From: Tuwongella immobilis
GTDB taxonomy: Bacteria > Planctomycetota > Planctomycetia > Gemmatales > Gemmataceae
Assembly: GCF_901538355.1 (NCBI RefSeq)
Contig: NZ_LR593887.1
Coordinates: 558,001-622,000 of the forward strand
Direction: 5' to 3'
DNA length: 64,000 nt
Part shown: piece by piece, positions 35,637-44,437 of the stretch
Layout: every line of letters begins with the position of its first letter
How positions within the stretch are numbered: position 1 is the stretch's first letter
Notes under the pieces: model-generated
What the model saw: the letters and a program-made list of their open reading frames with translations, nothing else
The model's database searches: none
What the model was told of the DNA's origin: nothing
Program-made: the position numbers and the translations under genes

Positions 35637-38034
35637 CTCCACGCAAGATGCCACGCCGCGGGCGGATTCGCAATCGGGGGCGGGGGGCACGATGGACGAA
35701 CGCTTGGCCGAAGTGCTGTTGCAGTACATGGAGCAGGTGGAATCTGGCAGTGCCCCGGACCCGGTGGAACTGCTGGCTGCTCATCCCGAATTAGCGACGG
35801 AGTTGCAGGAATTCTTCTCCGCACGCGAGCAATTGGAGGGGATCGCGCCCAATCGGCGCATCCGCTCCAATCCCGTACGAACCCCTGCCGCCGCGCCGAC
35901 AGAGGGAATGGGTCGATTGGGGGATTTTCGACTCATTCGTGAAATCGGTCGCGGCGGCATGGGCGTCGTGTACGAAGCGGAACAGCTTTCGCTGGGTCGG
36001 CGGGTGGCGCTGAAGGTGCTGCCGTTTGCTGCCTCGTTCGATCCGCGATCGTTGCAACGCTTCCAAAACGAAGCCCGAGCCGCTGCTTGTTTGCATCATA
36101 GCAACATCGTGCCGGTGTTTGCCGTCGGCAACGAGCGTGGCACGCACTATTACGCGATGCAATTCATTGATGGGCAAAGCCTTTCGTCGCTGATTCAATC
36201 GCTGCGGCGAGAGCGCGGGCTGGACGAAGAAGTTCCGCTGCCCACGCCCTTGCAGACCCCCGTGCAGACGCCGTCGCAGGCGGGAACGGCGACGATTCCG
36301 AATGCGGTTGGGCCTACGGAACCGACGCGGAAATTGCATAGCACCCAGACAATCGTTCGGCTGATTCGCCAGGCGGCGGAAGCGCTGGAGCATGCCCATC
36401 AGACTGGCATCATTCATCGGGACATCAAGCCGGGCAATCTGCTGCTCGATCCGTTGGGCCAATTGTGGGTGACGGATTTTGGCTTGGCTGTGTTCCGCGT
36501 CGGCAACGGACTCACCCAGACCGGCGAAGTCGTTGGCACGATTCGCTACGCCAGTCCGGAACAGGTGCAGGGGAAACCCGGATTAATCGATCATCGCACG
36601 GATATCTATTCGCTCGGCGCGACGCTGTACGAATGGCTGACGCTGCACGCCATTTTCGAGGGGAACGACCGCGAAGCTCTGTTGCGGCGCATCACGCAGG
36701 ACGAGCCGTTTCCGCCGCGGCATTGGGATCGCTCGATTCCCACCGCGCTGGAAACGATCATTCTCAAAGCGTTGGCGAAATCGCCCGGCGAACGCTACGC
36801 CACCGCGCAAGAATTCGCCGATGATTTGGGACGATTTTTGAACGATCAGCCGATTTTGGCCCAACGGCCCAATCTGCTGGATCGCGCAATGAAATGGAGT
36901 CGGCGGCATCGCGGCGTGGTGGCGACCACCGCCTTTGCGCTGGTGGTGGGCGTGATCGGCCTGGGCATCTCCACCGCGCTGGTGGCGACGGCATACGACC
37001 GCGAGCGCGACCGCGCCCAAGAAGCGGAAACGGAACGCCAGAAAGCGGAAATCCAACGGCAGAACGCCGAAGCCAGTCTGCGCGATGCCCGCAAAGCCGT
37101 CGATCTATTCACCGAACTGACCGAACAGGAATTATCTCGCCGACCGGAGATGGATTCCGCCCGACGGCGCGTGCTGGAAGCGGCGATTCTGTTCTATCAG
37201 GATTTCATCGATCGCCATCAAGACAATCCGACGATTCAGCAGGAATTGGAAGACAGCCGCGCGCGGCTTCAGCAGGCCATCGAACAAGTGACGCTCATTC
37301 AAGGGGTGGGGCGCTATCGGTTGCTCAATTGGCCGCCGGTGCAGGAAGATTTGCAATTGTCGTCCGCACAACTGGCTGCCGCGCGGCGACTCGATCAGAC
37401 GTATGGCCCCAGCCCGGAATTGTATCAACAACTGCGGAATCGGACCGAAGACCAACGGCGACAAGCGATTGCGACGCATCTGGCCCGCTACGAACGCGAA
37501 TTGCAAGGCGTGCTGACCCTGGAGCAGCAACAACGCTTGCAAGAGATTGCCCTGCAAACCCGTGGCCCGATGGCGGTGCTGGAATCGCCCACGTGCGATA
37601 CGTTGGGGCTGACCGCGCAACAACGACAGCAGATTCGGGATGTGATTGATGATGCTTGGTTTTCGTCACGGGGCGGGCCAATGGACGGTGGCCGACCGCC
37701 ATTCGCAGACGGTGGCCGATCGTTCGGCGGTCGCGGTGGTCGAGATGGTGGCGGCCCCGGTCGCGATGGTGGGCCGCCTCGAGATGGCGTTCCTGGCGGA
37801 CTGGGTGGACCAGGTCGCGACGGTGGACCGGGCGGACCAGGCGGACCGGGCGGCGGCTTCCCGGGTGGGCCGTTTGGCGGAATGCGATTCGGCAATGCCG
37901 ATGCGTTGATGGAACGTGTGTTGGAGATTCTCTCGCCCAAGCAGCAAGCGATCTGGAAGACGCTGGTTGGGCAACCCTTCAGGCCGATTGCATCGGCTCC
38001 CGGAATTCCTCGGAATTTTCCAAAAGGACCCTAA
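35614..38034 (+). CDS. Ser/Thr protein kinase with membrane helix and Gly-rich tail
   Basis: An 806-residue kinase. AAGGGAG precedes the ATG, which lies inside the sigma-factor gene. The kinase domain covers about 100-415: Gly loop IGRGGMGVVYEAE, catalytic VALKVLPF, HRDIKPGN, DFGLAVF, and a Pro/Thr-rich insert near 210-235. A membrane helix (VVATTAFALVVGVIGLGIS) is near 435, followed by a coiled coil (DRERDRAQEAETERQKAEIQ) and helices. The last ~120 residues include a Gly/Pro/Arg/Asp-rich stretch of GGPGRDGG-like repeats. The same composition occurs in the CotH protein encoded three bases downstream. Confidence 0.9.
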   Translation: MPRNPRDDSTQDATPRADSQSGAGGTMDERLAEVLLQYMEQVESGSAPDPVELLAAHPELATELQEFFSAREQLEGIAPNRRIRSNPVRTPAAAPTEGMGRLGDFRLIREIGRGGMGVVYEAEQLSLGRRVALKVLPFAASFDPRSLQRFQNEARAAACLHHSNIVPVFAVGNERGTHYYAMQFIDGQSLSSLIQSLRRERGLDEEVPLPTPLQTPVQTPSQAGTATIPNAVGPTEPTRKLHSTQTIVRLIRQAAEALEHAHQTGIIHRDIKPGNLLLDPLGQLWVTDFGLAVFRVGNGLTQTGEVVGTIRYASPEQVQGKPGLIDHRTDIYSLGATLYEWLTLHAIFEGNDREALLRRITQDEPFPPRHWDRSIPTALETIILKALAKSPGERYATAQEFADDLGRFLNDQPILAQRPNLLDRAMKWSRRHRGVVATTAFALVVGVIGLGISTALVATAYDRERDRAQEAETERQKAEIQRQNAEASLRDARKAVDLFTELTEQELSRRPEMDSARRRVLEAAILFYQDFIDRHQDNPTIQQELEDSRARLQQAIEQVTLIQGVGRYRLLNWPPVQEDLQLSSAQLAAARRLDQTYGPSPELYQQLRNRTEDQRRQAIATHLARYERELQGVLTLEQQQRLQEIALQTRGPMAVLESPTCDTLGLTAQQRQQIRDVIDDAWFSSRGGPMDGGRPPFADGGRSFGGRGGRDGGGPGRDGGPPRDGVPGGLGGPGRDGGPGGPGGPGGGFPGGPFGGMRFGNADALMERVLEILSPKQQAIWKTLVGQPFRPIASAPGIPRNFPKGP

Positions 38035-38037
38035 TTC

Positions 38038-40152
38038 ATGGCGGCGCGCATTTCACGCATCCGACAGCTCGCCCTCGGTTGGGCGATGCTGGGTGGGTTT
38101 GGCTGGCTATTGGTGAGCGACACTCCGACGCAGGGGAAGGCTCCACAATCGGCCAGCGAATTCTACCAAGCCAATCAAATTCGACCGATCGAACTGATCA
38201 TCCAGCCGGATGACTATGCCGCCATGGAGCCAAAAGGCGGCGCGCGTGGTCCCGGCGGCTTCCCCGGTGGTCCGGGTGGTCCGGGTGGCGGGTTCCCCGG
38301 TGGCCCGGGTGGTCCGGGTGGCGGGTTCCCCGGTGGTGGTGGCTTGCCGATGCCGCCAAATCAGCCGATGCCGCCGCAAGTCGAGCGGAATCAGCCCGAA
38401 GCGCGACCAGACCGACTTCCCGCGCGACCGCAGGCCGATTCAGCCGATCCCCGTCGCGAGCAAATCCCGCCGATTCCCGGCGGTCCGGGTGGTCCTGGCG
38501 GTGGCGGGTTCCCGGGTGGTCCTGGCGGTGGCGGGTTCCCCGGTGGTCCGGGTGGCGGTCCTGGCGGTGGTCGGGGGCCGGGTGGGCCGGGCGGGTTTGG
38601 GTTGGAGTTTGAATATGTCAAAGCGACCGCAAAAATCGATGGCCAAACGCTCAAAGATGTCGGGGTGCGCTACAAGGGGAATTCCTCGTACATGAGTTCC
38701 TCGCGGTCGTTGAAGCGGCCGTTCAAGATCGATCTGAATCACTATGTCGAAGGGCAGAAATTCGCCGAGTTGACCATGCTGAATCTGGGCAATAACGCCA
38801 TGGATTCGACGATGATCCGCGAGACGCTGGCCTACGAAGTCTTTCGAGCGGCGAAAGTTCCCTGTTCCCGAACCACCTTCGCTCAGGTGTTTCTGACCGT
38901 TCCGGGGAAGATCGAACGAACGGAATTGGGACTGTATACCATCATCGAAGATGTCGGCAAATCGTTCCTGAAGGAGCATTTCGACTCGGCCAAGGGGATG
39001 CTGCTCAAGCCAGAGCGGGCCCATGGGATTCCGCATCTGGGCAATGATTGGGCGAGCTACGAATCGGTGTACGAGCCGAAACTCAATGGCGATGACAAGG
39101 ATTTGCGGAAGGTGCTGATCGATTGGACGAAGTTGATCCATCAGGGGACCGATGCGGAGTTCAAAGCGACGCTGCCCAAGCTGATGAATATGGACAATTT
39201 TCTGCGATTCCTGGCGGCAACGGTGATTGAAGCGAACATGGATAGCATGCTGGGGATGGGGCACAATTTCTACCTGTATATTCACCCCAAGACAAAGCAG
39301 GTGAACTGGATTCCGTGGGATTTGAACATGTCGTTTGGCGGCTTCGGGATGCTGCAAATGACGAGCGGGCAAGCGAATCTGAGCATTCGCCAACCGTACT
39401 CGATGCGAAATGTCTTGATCGAACGGGTGCTCAAAGACCCGGAATGGGATGCGCAATATCGGGAAATCCTGCGGGAACTGCTGCGTGACGGCTTCACCGA
39501 GAAAGAACTGCATGGCCGCATTGATGAACTCACCAAGCTCATCCGCCCAGTTCTGGATACCGAATTGAAGAATCGCCCGATGGGGCAGGGGATGCCCGGC
39601 GGCGGCTTCCCGGGTGGTCGTGGCGACCGTGGTGGCCGAGGCGGTCAACCCGGCGGTCCCGGTGGCGGCTTCCCTGGCGGTCCCGGTGGTCCCGGCGGTC
39701 CCGGTGGCGGTTTTCCGGGGGGGCCCGGCGGTGGTCCGGGGGGACGTGGGCCGGATCTGAAGACCTTTGTCACGCAGCGGATTGCCTCGGTGACGGCGCA
39801 ATTGGAAGGAACATCGCAAGGGGAAGTTCCGCGTGGTGGATTTGGTCCCGGCGGACGTGGTCCTGGCGGTGATCGTGGTGGCTTCCCCGGCGGTCCGGGG
39901 GGTGGCTTCCCGGGTGGCGGCTTCCCGGGGGGACCTGGCGGGGGCTTGCCAGGTGGGCCGGGGGCGGTGAATCCGAATGGAAATCCGAATGGAAATGCGG
40001 GGGTGCCGGTGCGGCCGATTCGTCAGGGGGGCAACCCGCCGGCGAATGCCCCGAATGCGGCTCCGCAAGGGCGACCGGAGCGACCCGCGGATGGAAATCG
40101 GCTGCCGACGCGTCCCATTGGCAATCCTCGGCCTGTGGAACCGATGTCATGA
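38038..40152 (+). CDS. CotH-family protein with Gly/Pro-rich repeats
   Basis: A 704-residue exported protein. A hydrophobic N-terminal signal (LALGWAMLGGFGWLLVS) is followed by RPIELIIQPDDYAAME, the CotH entry motif. A ~125-residue low-complexity insert of GGPGG and GGGFPGG repeats splits the N-terminus from the CotH kinase-like core (about 200-510): GVRYKGNSS, KRPFKIDLN, GLYTIIEDVGKSFL, MLLKPE and WIPWDLNMSFGG. A second Gly/Pro-rich block follows residue 515. CotH of Bacillus is an atypical protein kinase. Three bases separate it from the kinase gene upstream and an ATGA overlap joins it to DUF4956. Confidence 0.88.
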   Translation: MAARISRIRQLALGWAMLGGFGWLLVSDTPTQGKAPQSASEFYQANQIRPIELIIQPDDYAAMEPKGGARGPGGFPGGPGGPGGGFPGGPGGPGGGFPGGGGLPMPPNQPMPPQVERNQPEARPDRLPARPQADSADPRREQIPPIPGGPGGPGGGGFPGGPGGGGFPGGPGGGPGGGRGPGGPGGFGLEFEYVKATAKIDGQTLKDVGVRYKGNSSYMSSSRSLKRPFKIDLNHYVEGQKFAELTMLNLGNNAMDSTMIRETLAYEVFRAAKVPCSRTTFAQVFLTVPGKIERTELGLYTIIEDVGKSFLKEHFDSAKGMLLKPERAHGIPHLGNDWASYESVYEPKLNGDDKDLRKVLIDWTKLIHQGTDAEFKATLPKLMNMDNFLRFLAATVIEANMDSMLGMGHNFYLYIHPKTKQVNWIPWDLNMSFGGFGMLQMTSGQANLSIRQPYSMRNVLIERVLKDPEWDAQYREILRELLRDGFTEKELHGRIDELTKLIRPVLDTELKNRPMGQGMPGGGFPGGRGDRGGRGGQPGGPGGGFPGGPGGPGGPGGGFPGGPGGGPGGRGPDLKTFVTQRIASVTAQLEGTSQGEVPRGGFGPGGRGPGGDRGGFPGGPGGGFPGGGFPGGPGGGLPGGPGAVNPNGNPNGNAGVPVRPIRQGGNPPANAPNAAPQGRPERPADGNRLPTRPIGNPRPVEPMS

Positions 40153-40865
40153 TGGATTTGCTTCCCGAACGTAGCCTGTCGCCGAGCGTGGTGGATTCCG
40201 CTCGGTGGAGCGAATTCTCCTTGGCATGGGAGTCACCGACCATGTCGATTCTCAGCCGCATGCTGCTGGCGTTGGCGTTTGGCGTGGCCGTGTCGATGCT
40301 GTATCGCATCACCGGCCCGCAGGATCGCGGAAATCGCTCGCGGCTGGCCTCGTCGCTGGTGTTGCTCTCGGTGCTGATCGCCATGGTCACGCAGGTGGTG
40401 GGCGATAGTGTGGCGCGGGCGTTTAGTCTGGTCGGGGCGTTGTCGGTGGTCCGCTTTCGCACGCCGCTGGAAGATACCCGCGACACTGCTTTTGTGCTAT
40501 TCGCCGTGATTTTGGGCATGGCCGTGGGCGTGGGGCAGCCGTTGCTGGCGGGGATTGGCTTCGGGATTGGTGCCATTGCCGCTGCGGGATACCGATTCCA
40601 CGCCGGAAGCGATCTGCCCCGCAGTTGGCAGGTGGAAATTAGTCGAACGGCGGCCTTGGCTACCGCTTCGGCGGATCTCACCGATACGCTGCGTGGCTTC
40701 TGCACCAAGGTGGAATGCTGGGCGACTCGCATCCACAAAAAAGGCGAATGCACGGAGTTCCGCTACCAAATCACCCCGCGAATCGATCTCGACCCGTCCG
40801 AAATCATCGCCCTGCTGACCGCGATTGACGGCGTTCAGTCGGTCGAAATCTCGCCGAGTAAGTGA
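40149..40865 (+). CDS. DUF4956 membrane protein
   Basis: A 238-residue protein with four to five membrane segments (SMLLALAFGVAVSML region, LASSLVLLSVLIAMVTQVVG, TAFVLFAVILGMAVGVGQPL, AGIGFGIGAIAAAGYRF) and the family signature GDSVARAFSLVGALSVVRFRTPLED. A soluble C-terminal domain of about 85 residues (EISRTAALATASADLTDTLR onward) resembles a small alpha/beta fold. CotH and DUF4956 genes commonly occur together with a VTC-type polyphosphate polymerase; none is seen here. The ATG overlaps the cotH stop. Confidence 0.88.
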   Translation: MMDLLPERSLSPSVVDSARWSEFSLAWESPTMSILSRMLLALAFGVAVSMLYRITGPQDRGNRSRLASSLVLLSVLIAMVTQVVGDSVARAFSLVGALSVVRFRTPLEDTRDTAFVLFAVILGMAVGVGQPLLAGIGFGIGAIAAAGYRFHAGSDLPRSWQVEISRTAALATASADLTDTLRGFCTKVECWATRIHKKGECTEFRYQITPRIDLDPSEIIALLTAIDGVQSVEISPSK

Positions 40866-41054
40866 ATCCAGGCCGCATCGTCTCGACTTTGTTGGTGGGA
40901 GATGCGGCCTTCTTGTGCATCAATTCTAACGGTTGCGACAATTCCCGGTTGTGGGTGGTGGGGGTGGCGGATCTCAGGGCGTTGCTTTCGCTTGAGCAGC
41001 GGGGCGATTCCCGACGACATCCAGACTATCCGATTTCACCGGGAGCTTGCGACC

Positions 41055-41588
41055 ATGCGCGATGGTGTTCGTTCGTTGTTACTGGCGACCGTTTTGTTGT
41101 CCGGAATGACTCTCGGAACGGGGACGGTTCGCGCGGAGGGGCCGCCTCGGCCGTTGACGGCGGAGCAGGTCGTTCGCATGTCTGCGGAAGAATTGGAGTG
41201 CCGATTTCGCAACGGTCGTTGTGTGGCGATGCCGGAAGGATTTGCCAAAGGACGGCCGATCTGGATCACGGGCAGCAAACTCGCCATGCCCGCCGCTCGA
41301 CTGACGCGAACGATTTGGCAGGGCAAAATCATCCGCGACGACGGCACGATTCGCAATCGCATTCTTGGGCTGCCAATTTTCACGGCGGAGTTGTCGTTCC
41401 AGGCGTCGTGGTTGGATGGCCAGCCGTGTCAGGTGATGGACTACGAGCCGACCTCCAAAATTTTTGCCGCGGTGCGCGATGAAGTGCGTGAAATTGCGCC
41501 GGGAATCTTTTTGGGCATCACCTGGTTGCGAGACACGCCACAACCCCGTCGCGCCATGTTCTTTGTGCTCGCCCCCCGAAATCCCTGA
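41055..41588 (+). CDS. exported hypothetical protein
   Basis: A 177-residue protein with a signal peptide (MRDGVRSLLLATVLLSGMTL, cleavage near VRA-EG). The mature part starts with a helix (LTAEQVVRMSAEELECRFR) and continues as a beta-rich domain (IWQGKIIRDDGTIRNRILGL, CQVMDYEPTSKIFAAVRDEV) ending in TWLRDTPQPRRAMFFVLAP. The layout recalls small lipid- or heme-binding barrels but no family is certain. GGGAG lies ahead of the ATG at 41055; the 51 codons before it are not used. A terminator follows. Confidence 0.65.
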   Translation: MRDGVRSLLLATVLLSGMTLGTGTVRAEGPPRPLTAEQVVRMSAEELECRFRNGRCVAMPEGFAKGRPIWITGSKLAMPAARLTRTIWQGKIIRDDGTIRNRILGLPIFTAELSFQASWLDGQPCQVMDYEPTSKIFAAVRDEVREIAPGIFLGITWLRDTPQPRRAMFFVLAPRNP

Positions 41589-41609
41589 CCAGACGGGCGG
41601 GATTCGGGG
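41574..41609 (+). terminator. hairpin at the end of the exported-protein gene
   Basis: CCCCGAA-ATCCC pairs with GGGATTCGGGG (one bulged A) across the stop codon of the gene at 41055. Confidence 0.5.
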
Positions 41610-41649
41610 AGCGCAATCGTCCAACTTGGAGGCATGCGGGTGGGCCCGA

Positions 41650-44022
41650 TTACGGGGCTGATTCGCCCGTCTCCAACCAAGCCTGGAGCAATTCCGGAGA
41701 GGGATCACCCAATCGACGCAGCAGTGTGGTGCGCTGATCGGGCTTCAGTCGGAATCGTGGGCCGGGGGCTTGGTGATCCCGTTTCAGCAGCGTGATCCCC
41801 TGATCGTAGGCGATTCGCTGTTCGTCCGGATCGCCGACGGTGAACCACACTTCGAGCAAATCCCGTCGCAATGACAACTCCCGACTCGGATCGCGTCGAA
41901 TCACTTCCTGCAAGGCTTGTTCCGCGAGTTGGAATCGCTCGGGACGTTTGGCTTTGGAATTTTTCGCCAGATGCAGCCAAGTCTCGAATGCCAATTCGTA
42001 GGTTTCGGCGGAAACTTGGTCAATCGCTTGCAACTCGGCCAAGCGATCACCGAGGAGTTTTCCGAGTTGGGTGGCGTCGTTCAGAATCTTGGAATTGCCC
42101 TTGGGATCGTAGACGGCCTGCGCCAGTTTGAAGTCCCAGCGTTCGCGGAGCATGCGGAGATGCTCTTGCCGGAGCTTGGCGTTGGAAGGATCGTTGTACA
42201 CAGCATTGGCCAACGGTTGGATCAGCCCGCGTTGCAAATAGTTGTCGGCACCGGCGGCCATGAGTGGCTTATCGGCGGGAGTCGCCAGTTCGATCCAGGT
42301 GCGCTTCTCGGCCATCACCTTTTGGATGACCTCGGCGCGGATGCGCTGCATCGCCCCCAAGGACATCGATGCTGGAATCAACGCCAGCATCAGAAAGCCA
42401 ACCCACCAGGGGAACACAATCGCCGCGCTGAGAATTCGGCGGAGTAATCCCGGACGCGGGACGCCGTTGCTGGCGGTCGTGGAAGCGCTGCCGTCGGTAG
42501 TCGCGGCGGGGATTCCATCCGTCGGAATGGTGGCGGCGGCGCGTGGCAAGCCGTGGAGCAGTCCGAGAATCACCGCCACTGGGGTGAGCGCGGCAAGACT
42601 GCCGCTGGCATCCTGGAGCGCGAGCAACCCCATCACGCCGACAATCCCCAAAGCCAGCGAACGGGCCAATGGCCGAATCGCCAATTCCAACGATTCGTAA
42701 AGCGTGAAGGTGCCGAACCAGAGCAGCCCTCGAAACGCGGCAATCAAGCCGGCTCGCAGGATAATCTGCTTGCCGCTGTCGGTGGGCAGATCGGTGACGG
42801 CCAAGACAAATCCCAGCAGCAGTCCGATCATGCCGGCAATGGTAAATTCGCGTCGAAGGGCGAGTGAGATCGTCGTTTCGGGATGGTCGGTGGGGGCGGT
42901 GGGAATTCGCCAGGCTCGCAGCACCGGAATCAGCCCGACGAGCAGCAGCAAGCCGGTGGCGGGAATGCCGACGGTCAACGTCAGGGTCAGCCAGAACGAT
43001 TGGGCCGGTGTGGGCGGCTGATCGCTGGTGGCGGGCCAGTTGACGGTGAGTGCGGCGAGGTCGTTCCCGGGGCCGAATCCCAGCCAGGGCGATTCGGCGA
43101 TGCGTTGCCACGCGGTCTGTCGGGCTTCGCTCCAGGTGGGGTCGATTCCGGGAATCGGAATCGTCAGCGCAGCGACGACGATCAGCAGCATGGTTGCGAG
43201 CAAGATGGAAATTCCCATGCGGGCTTGAATCGCCGCTAGCAGCATGCGCATCAGATACGGTAACAGCAGAATTGCGATGGCCGGGAATGCCGTCATGGCT
43301 ACGGGGAGCGCGGAGCGGAAATCTGGGCCTCGGAAGGCATGCGAGATTTCGCCCAGCAGAATGCCTAGCGATTGACTGAGCAAGCAGGCGAGCAAGACGG
43401 CGAGCATGCCGGGCCTCGCCTCGTGGGGCAGGTTGGCCGCCAGGATCAGCATTCCGGCCAGACTGAGCCACTCCCAGGTGGCATAGATTCCGGGATGGAC
43501 ATAGCCACTAAGCGATGCACTGACAAGCGTGAGTGCGGCGATGCCGGTGAAGAGTAGCGAAAGCAGCCCGCCGAATTGCAGCCGCTTGCCGACAAGTGCG
43601 CCGAAGATGCCCACATACGCGACGCTCAGAAAGGTGAGTAGTTGCAGAATCAGCGAGCCGAGCCCCATTGTTGGATCGGTCCGCGCCAGTGCGGTGCTGC
43701 CTAGCAGCGAGCGGGCGACCAGCAGAATCGTGAGCAATCCCGCCAGACCGAACCAGCGTGGCGCACCCGTCGCGGCGGTCGAGGGGCCATCCGATCGGGG
43801 GCGGGGCGGGGTCGTTCGGCGTCCGAGACGCTGCTCGGCGGCGGAAATCGTCGGCAGATCCAAATCCGCCGTGTCGGAAGAATCGACATCGTTCGTGGAG
43901 GCGTTCGTGGCAATTCTCCTTGGCTGAATCGGCAGCGGTGCCCGGCGGGAACCCCCGCCACGCATTCTGGGGACGAATGAATCGATCCCCGGTCGTCGCC
44001 CGTGACGGGCAGATGGGGCCAA
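41650..44022 (-). CDS. large membrane protein, O-antigen ligase/polymerase-like, with helical C-terminal domain
   Basis: Up to 790 residues. After a charged N-terminal ~85 residues there are about 12 membrane segments (for example LAGLLTILLVARSLLGSTAL, SLLFTGIAALTLVSASLSGY, IPATGLLLLVGLIPVLRAW). The periplasmic loop with ESPWLGFGPGNDLAALTVNW matches the Wzy_C/O-antigen ligase signature, in which a conserved Arg/Gly-rich loop joins glycans to lipid. The last ~190 residues are a soluble helical TPR-like domain (EQALQEVIRRDPSRELSLRR). The start is uncertain: no ATG has a good ribosome site; 44022 and 43965 are the candidates. A role in cell-surface glycan assembly is inferred. Confidence 0.72.
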   Translation of the reverse strand: MAPSARHGRRPGIDSFVPRMRGGGSRRAPLPIQPRRIATNASTNDVDSSDTADLDLPTISAAEQRLGRRTTPPRPRSDGPSTAATGAPRWFGLAGLLTILLVARSLLGSTALARTDPTMGLGSLILQLLTFLSVAYVGIFGALVGKRLQFGGLLSLLFTGIAALTLVSASLSGYVHPGIYATWEWLSLAGMLILAANLPHEARPGMLAVLLACLLSQSLGILLGEISHAFRGPDFRSALPVAMTAFPAIAILLLPYLMRMLLAAIQARMGISILLATMLLIVVAALTIPIPGIDPTWSEARQTAWQRIAESPWLGFGPGNDLAALTVNWPATSDQPPTPAQSFWLTLTLTVGIPATGLLLLVGLIPVLRAWRIPTAPTDHPETTISLALRREFTIAGMIGLLLGFVLAVTDLPTDSGKQIILRAGLIAAFRGLLWFGTFTLYESLELAIRPLARSLALGIVGVMGLLALQDASGSLAALTPVAVILGLLHGLPRAAATIPTDGIPAATTDGSASTTASNGVPRPGLLRRILSAAIVFPWWVGFLMLALIPASMSLGAMQRIRAEVIQKVMAEKRTWIELATPADKPLMAAGADNYLQRGLIQPLANAVYNDPSNAKLRQEHLRMLRERWDFKLAQAVYDPKGNSKILNDATQLGKLLGDRLAELQAIDQVSAETYELAFETWLHLAKNSKAKRPERFQLAEQALQEVIRRDPSRELSLRRDLLEVWFTVGDPDEQRIAYDQGITLLKRDHQAPGPRFRLKPDQRTTLLRRLGDPSPELLQAWLETGESAP

Positions 44023-44209
44023 TCTCGGAACTCATTCCGCGTTCCGATGTTCGAATTGTGATGGGCATTGCGCGAATTTGCAAGATTATGCCGAAAATCC
44101 GGCGGATTGTGCAGGGCATCTCCGACGCGATTGCGCCCAGAATCCGGCCTCCGGAATCCGCCAGCCGCAAGATTCCCAAATATGCGTTGGGAAATTTTTC
44201 CGCGTCCGG

Positions 44210-44237
44210 TTGCTACCCGGTTGTCAACGCGTATGAT
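44210..44237 (+). promoter_or_regulatory. sigma-70-like promoter for speA
   Basis: TTGCTA and TATGAT with a 16-base spacer. Transcription would start near 44244 and leave a leader of about 190 bases before the speA ATG, long enough for a regulatory structure, although none is obvious. The rest of 44023-44437 holds no supported gene. Confidence 0.45.
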
Positions 44238-44437
44238 GCACAATGTTTCGGCGCGGTAGCCACTCCAATTTGCCGATGCTCAGCGTGGATCGCACGTTGC
44301 ATCCCGGCGATGAATCGCTACGGGATCCATTGTCGTTTCAGGCCGGACCGCATTCACCGCAATTGCTCCGAATCTGCGGTGAGGGCCAGCGGGATTTGAA
44401 TCGTGGTGGAATCGGTTTTTTGGGTAGAGGGCTTTTG

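Noticed and set aside
37672-39966. GGPGG-coding repeats in the kinase and cotH genes as a mobile or CRISPR repeat.
   Set aside because: They are in-frame low-complexity coding repeats without fixed unit length or spacers.
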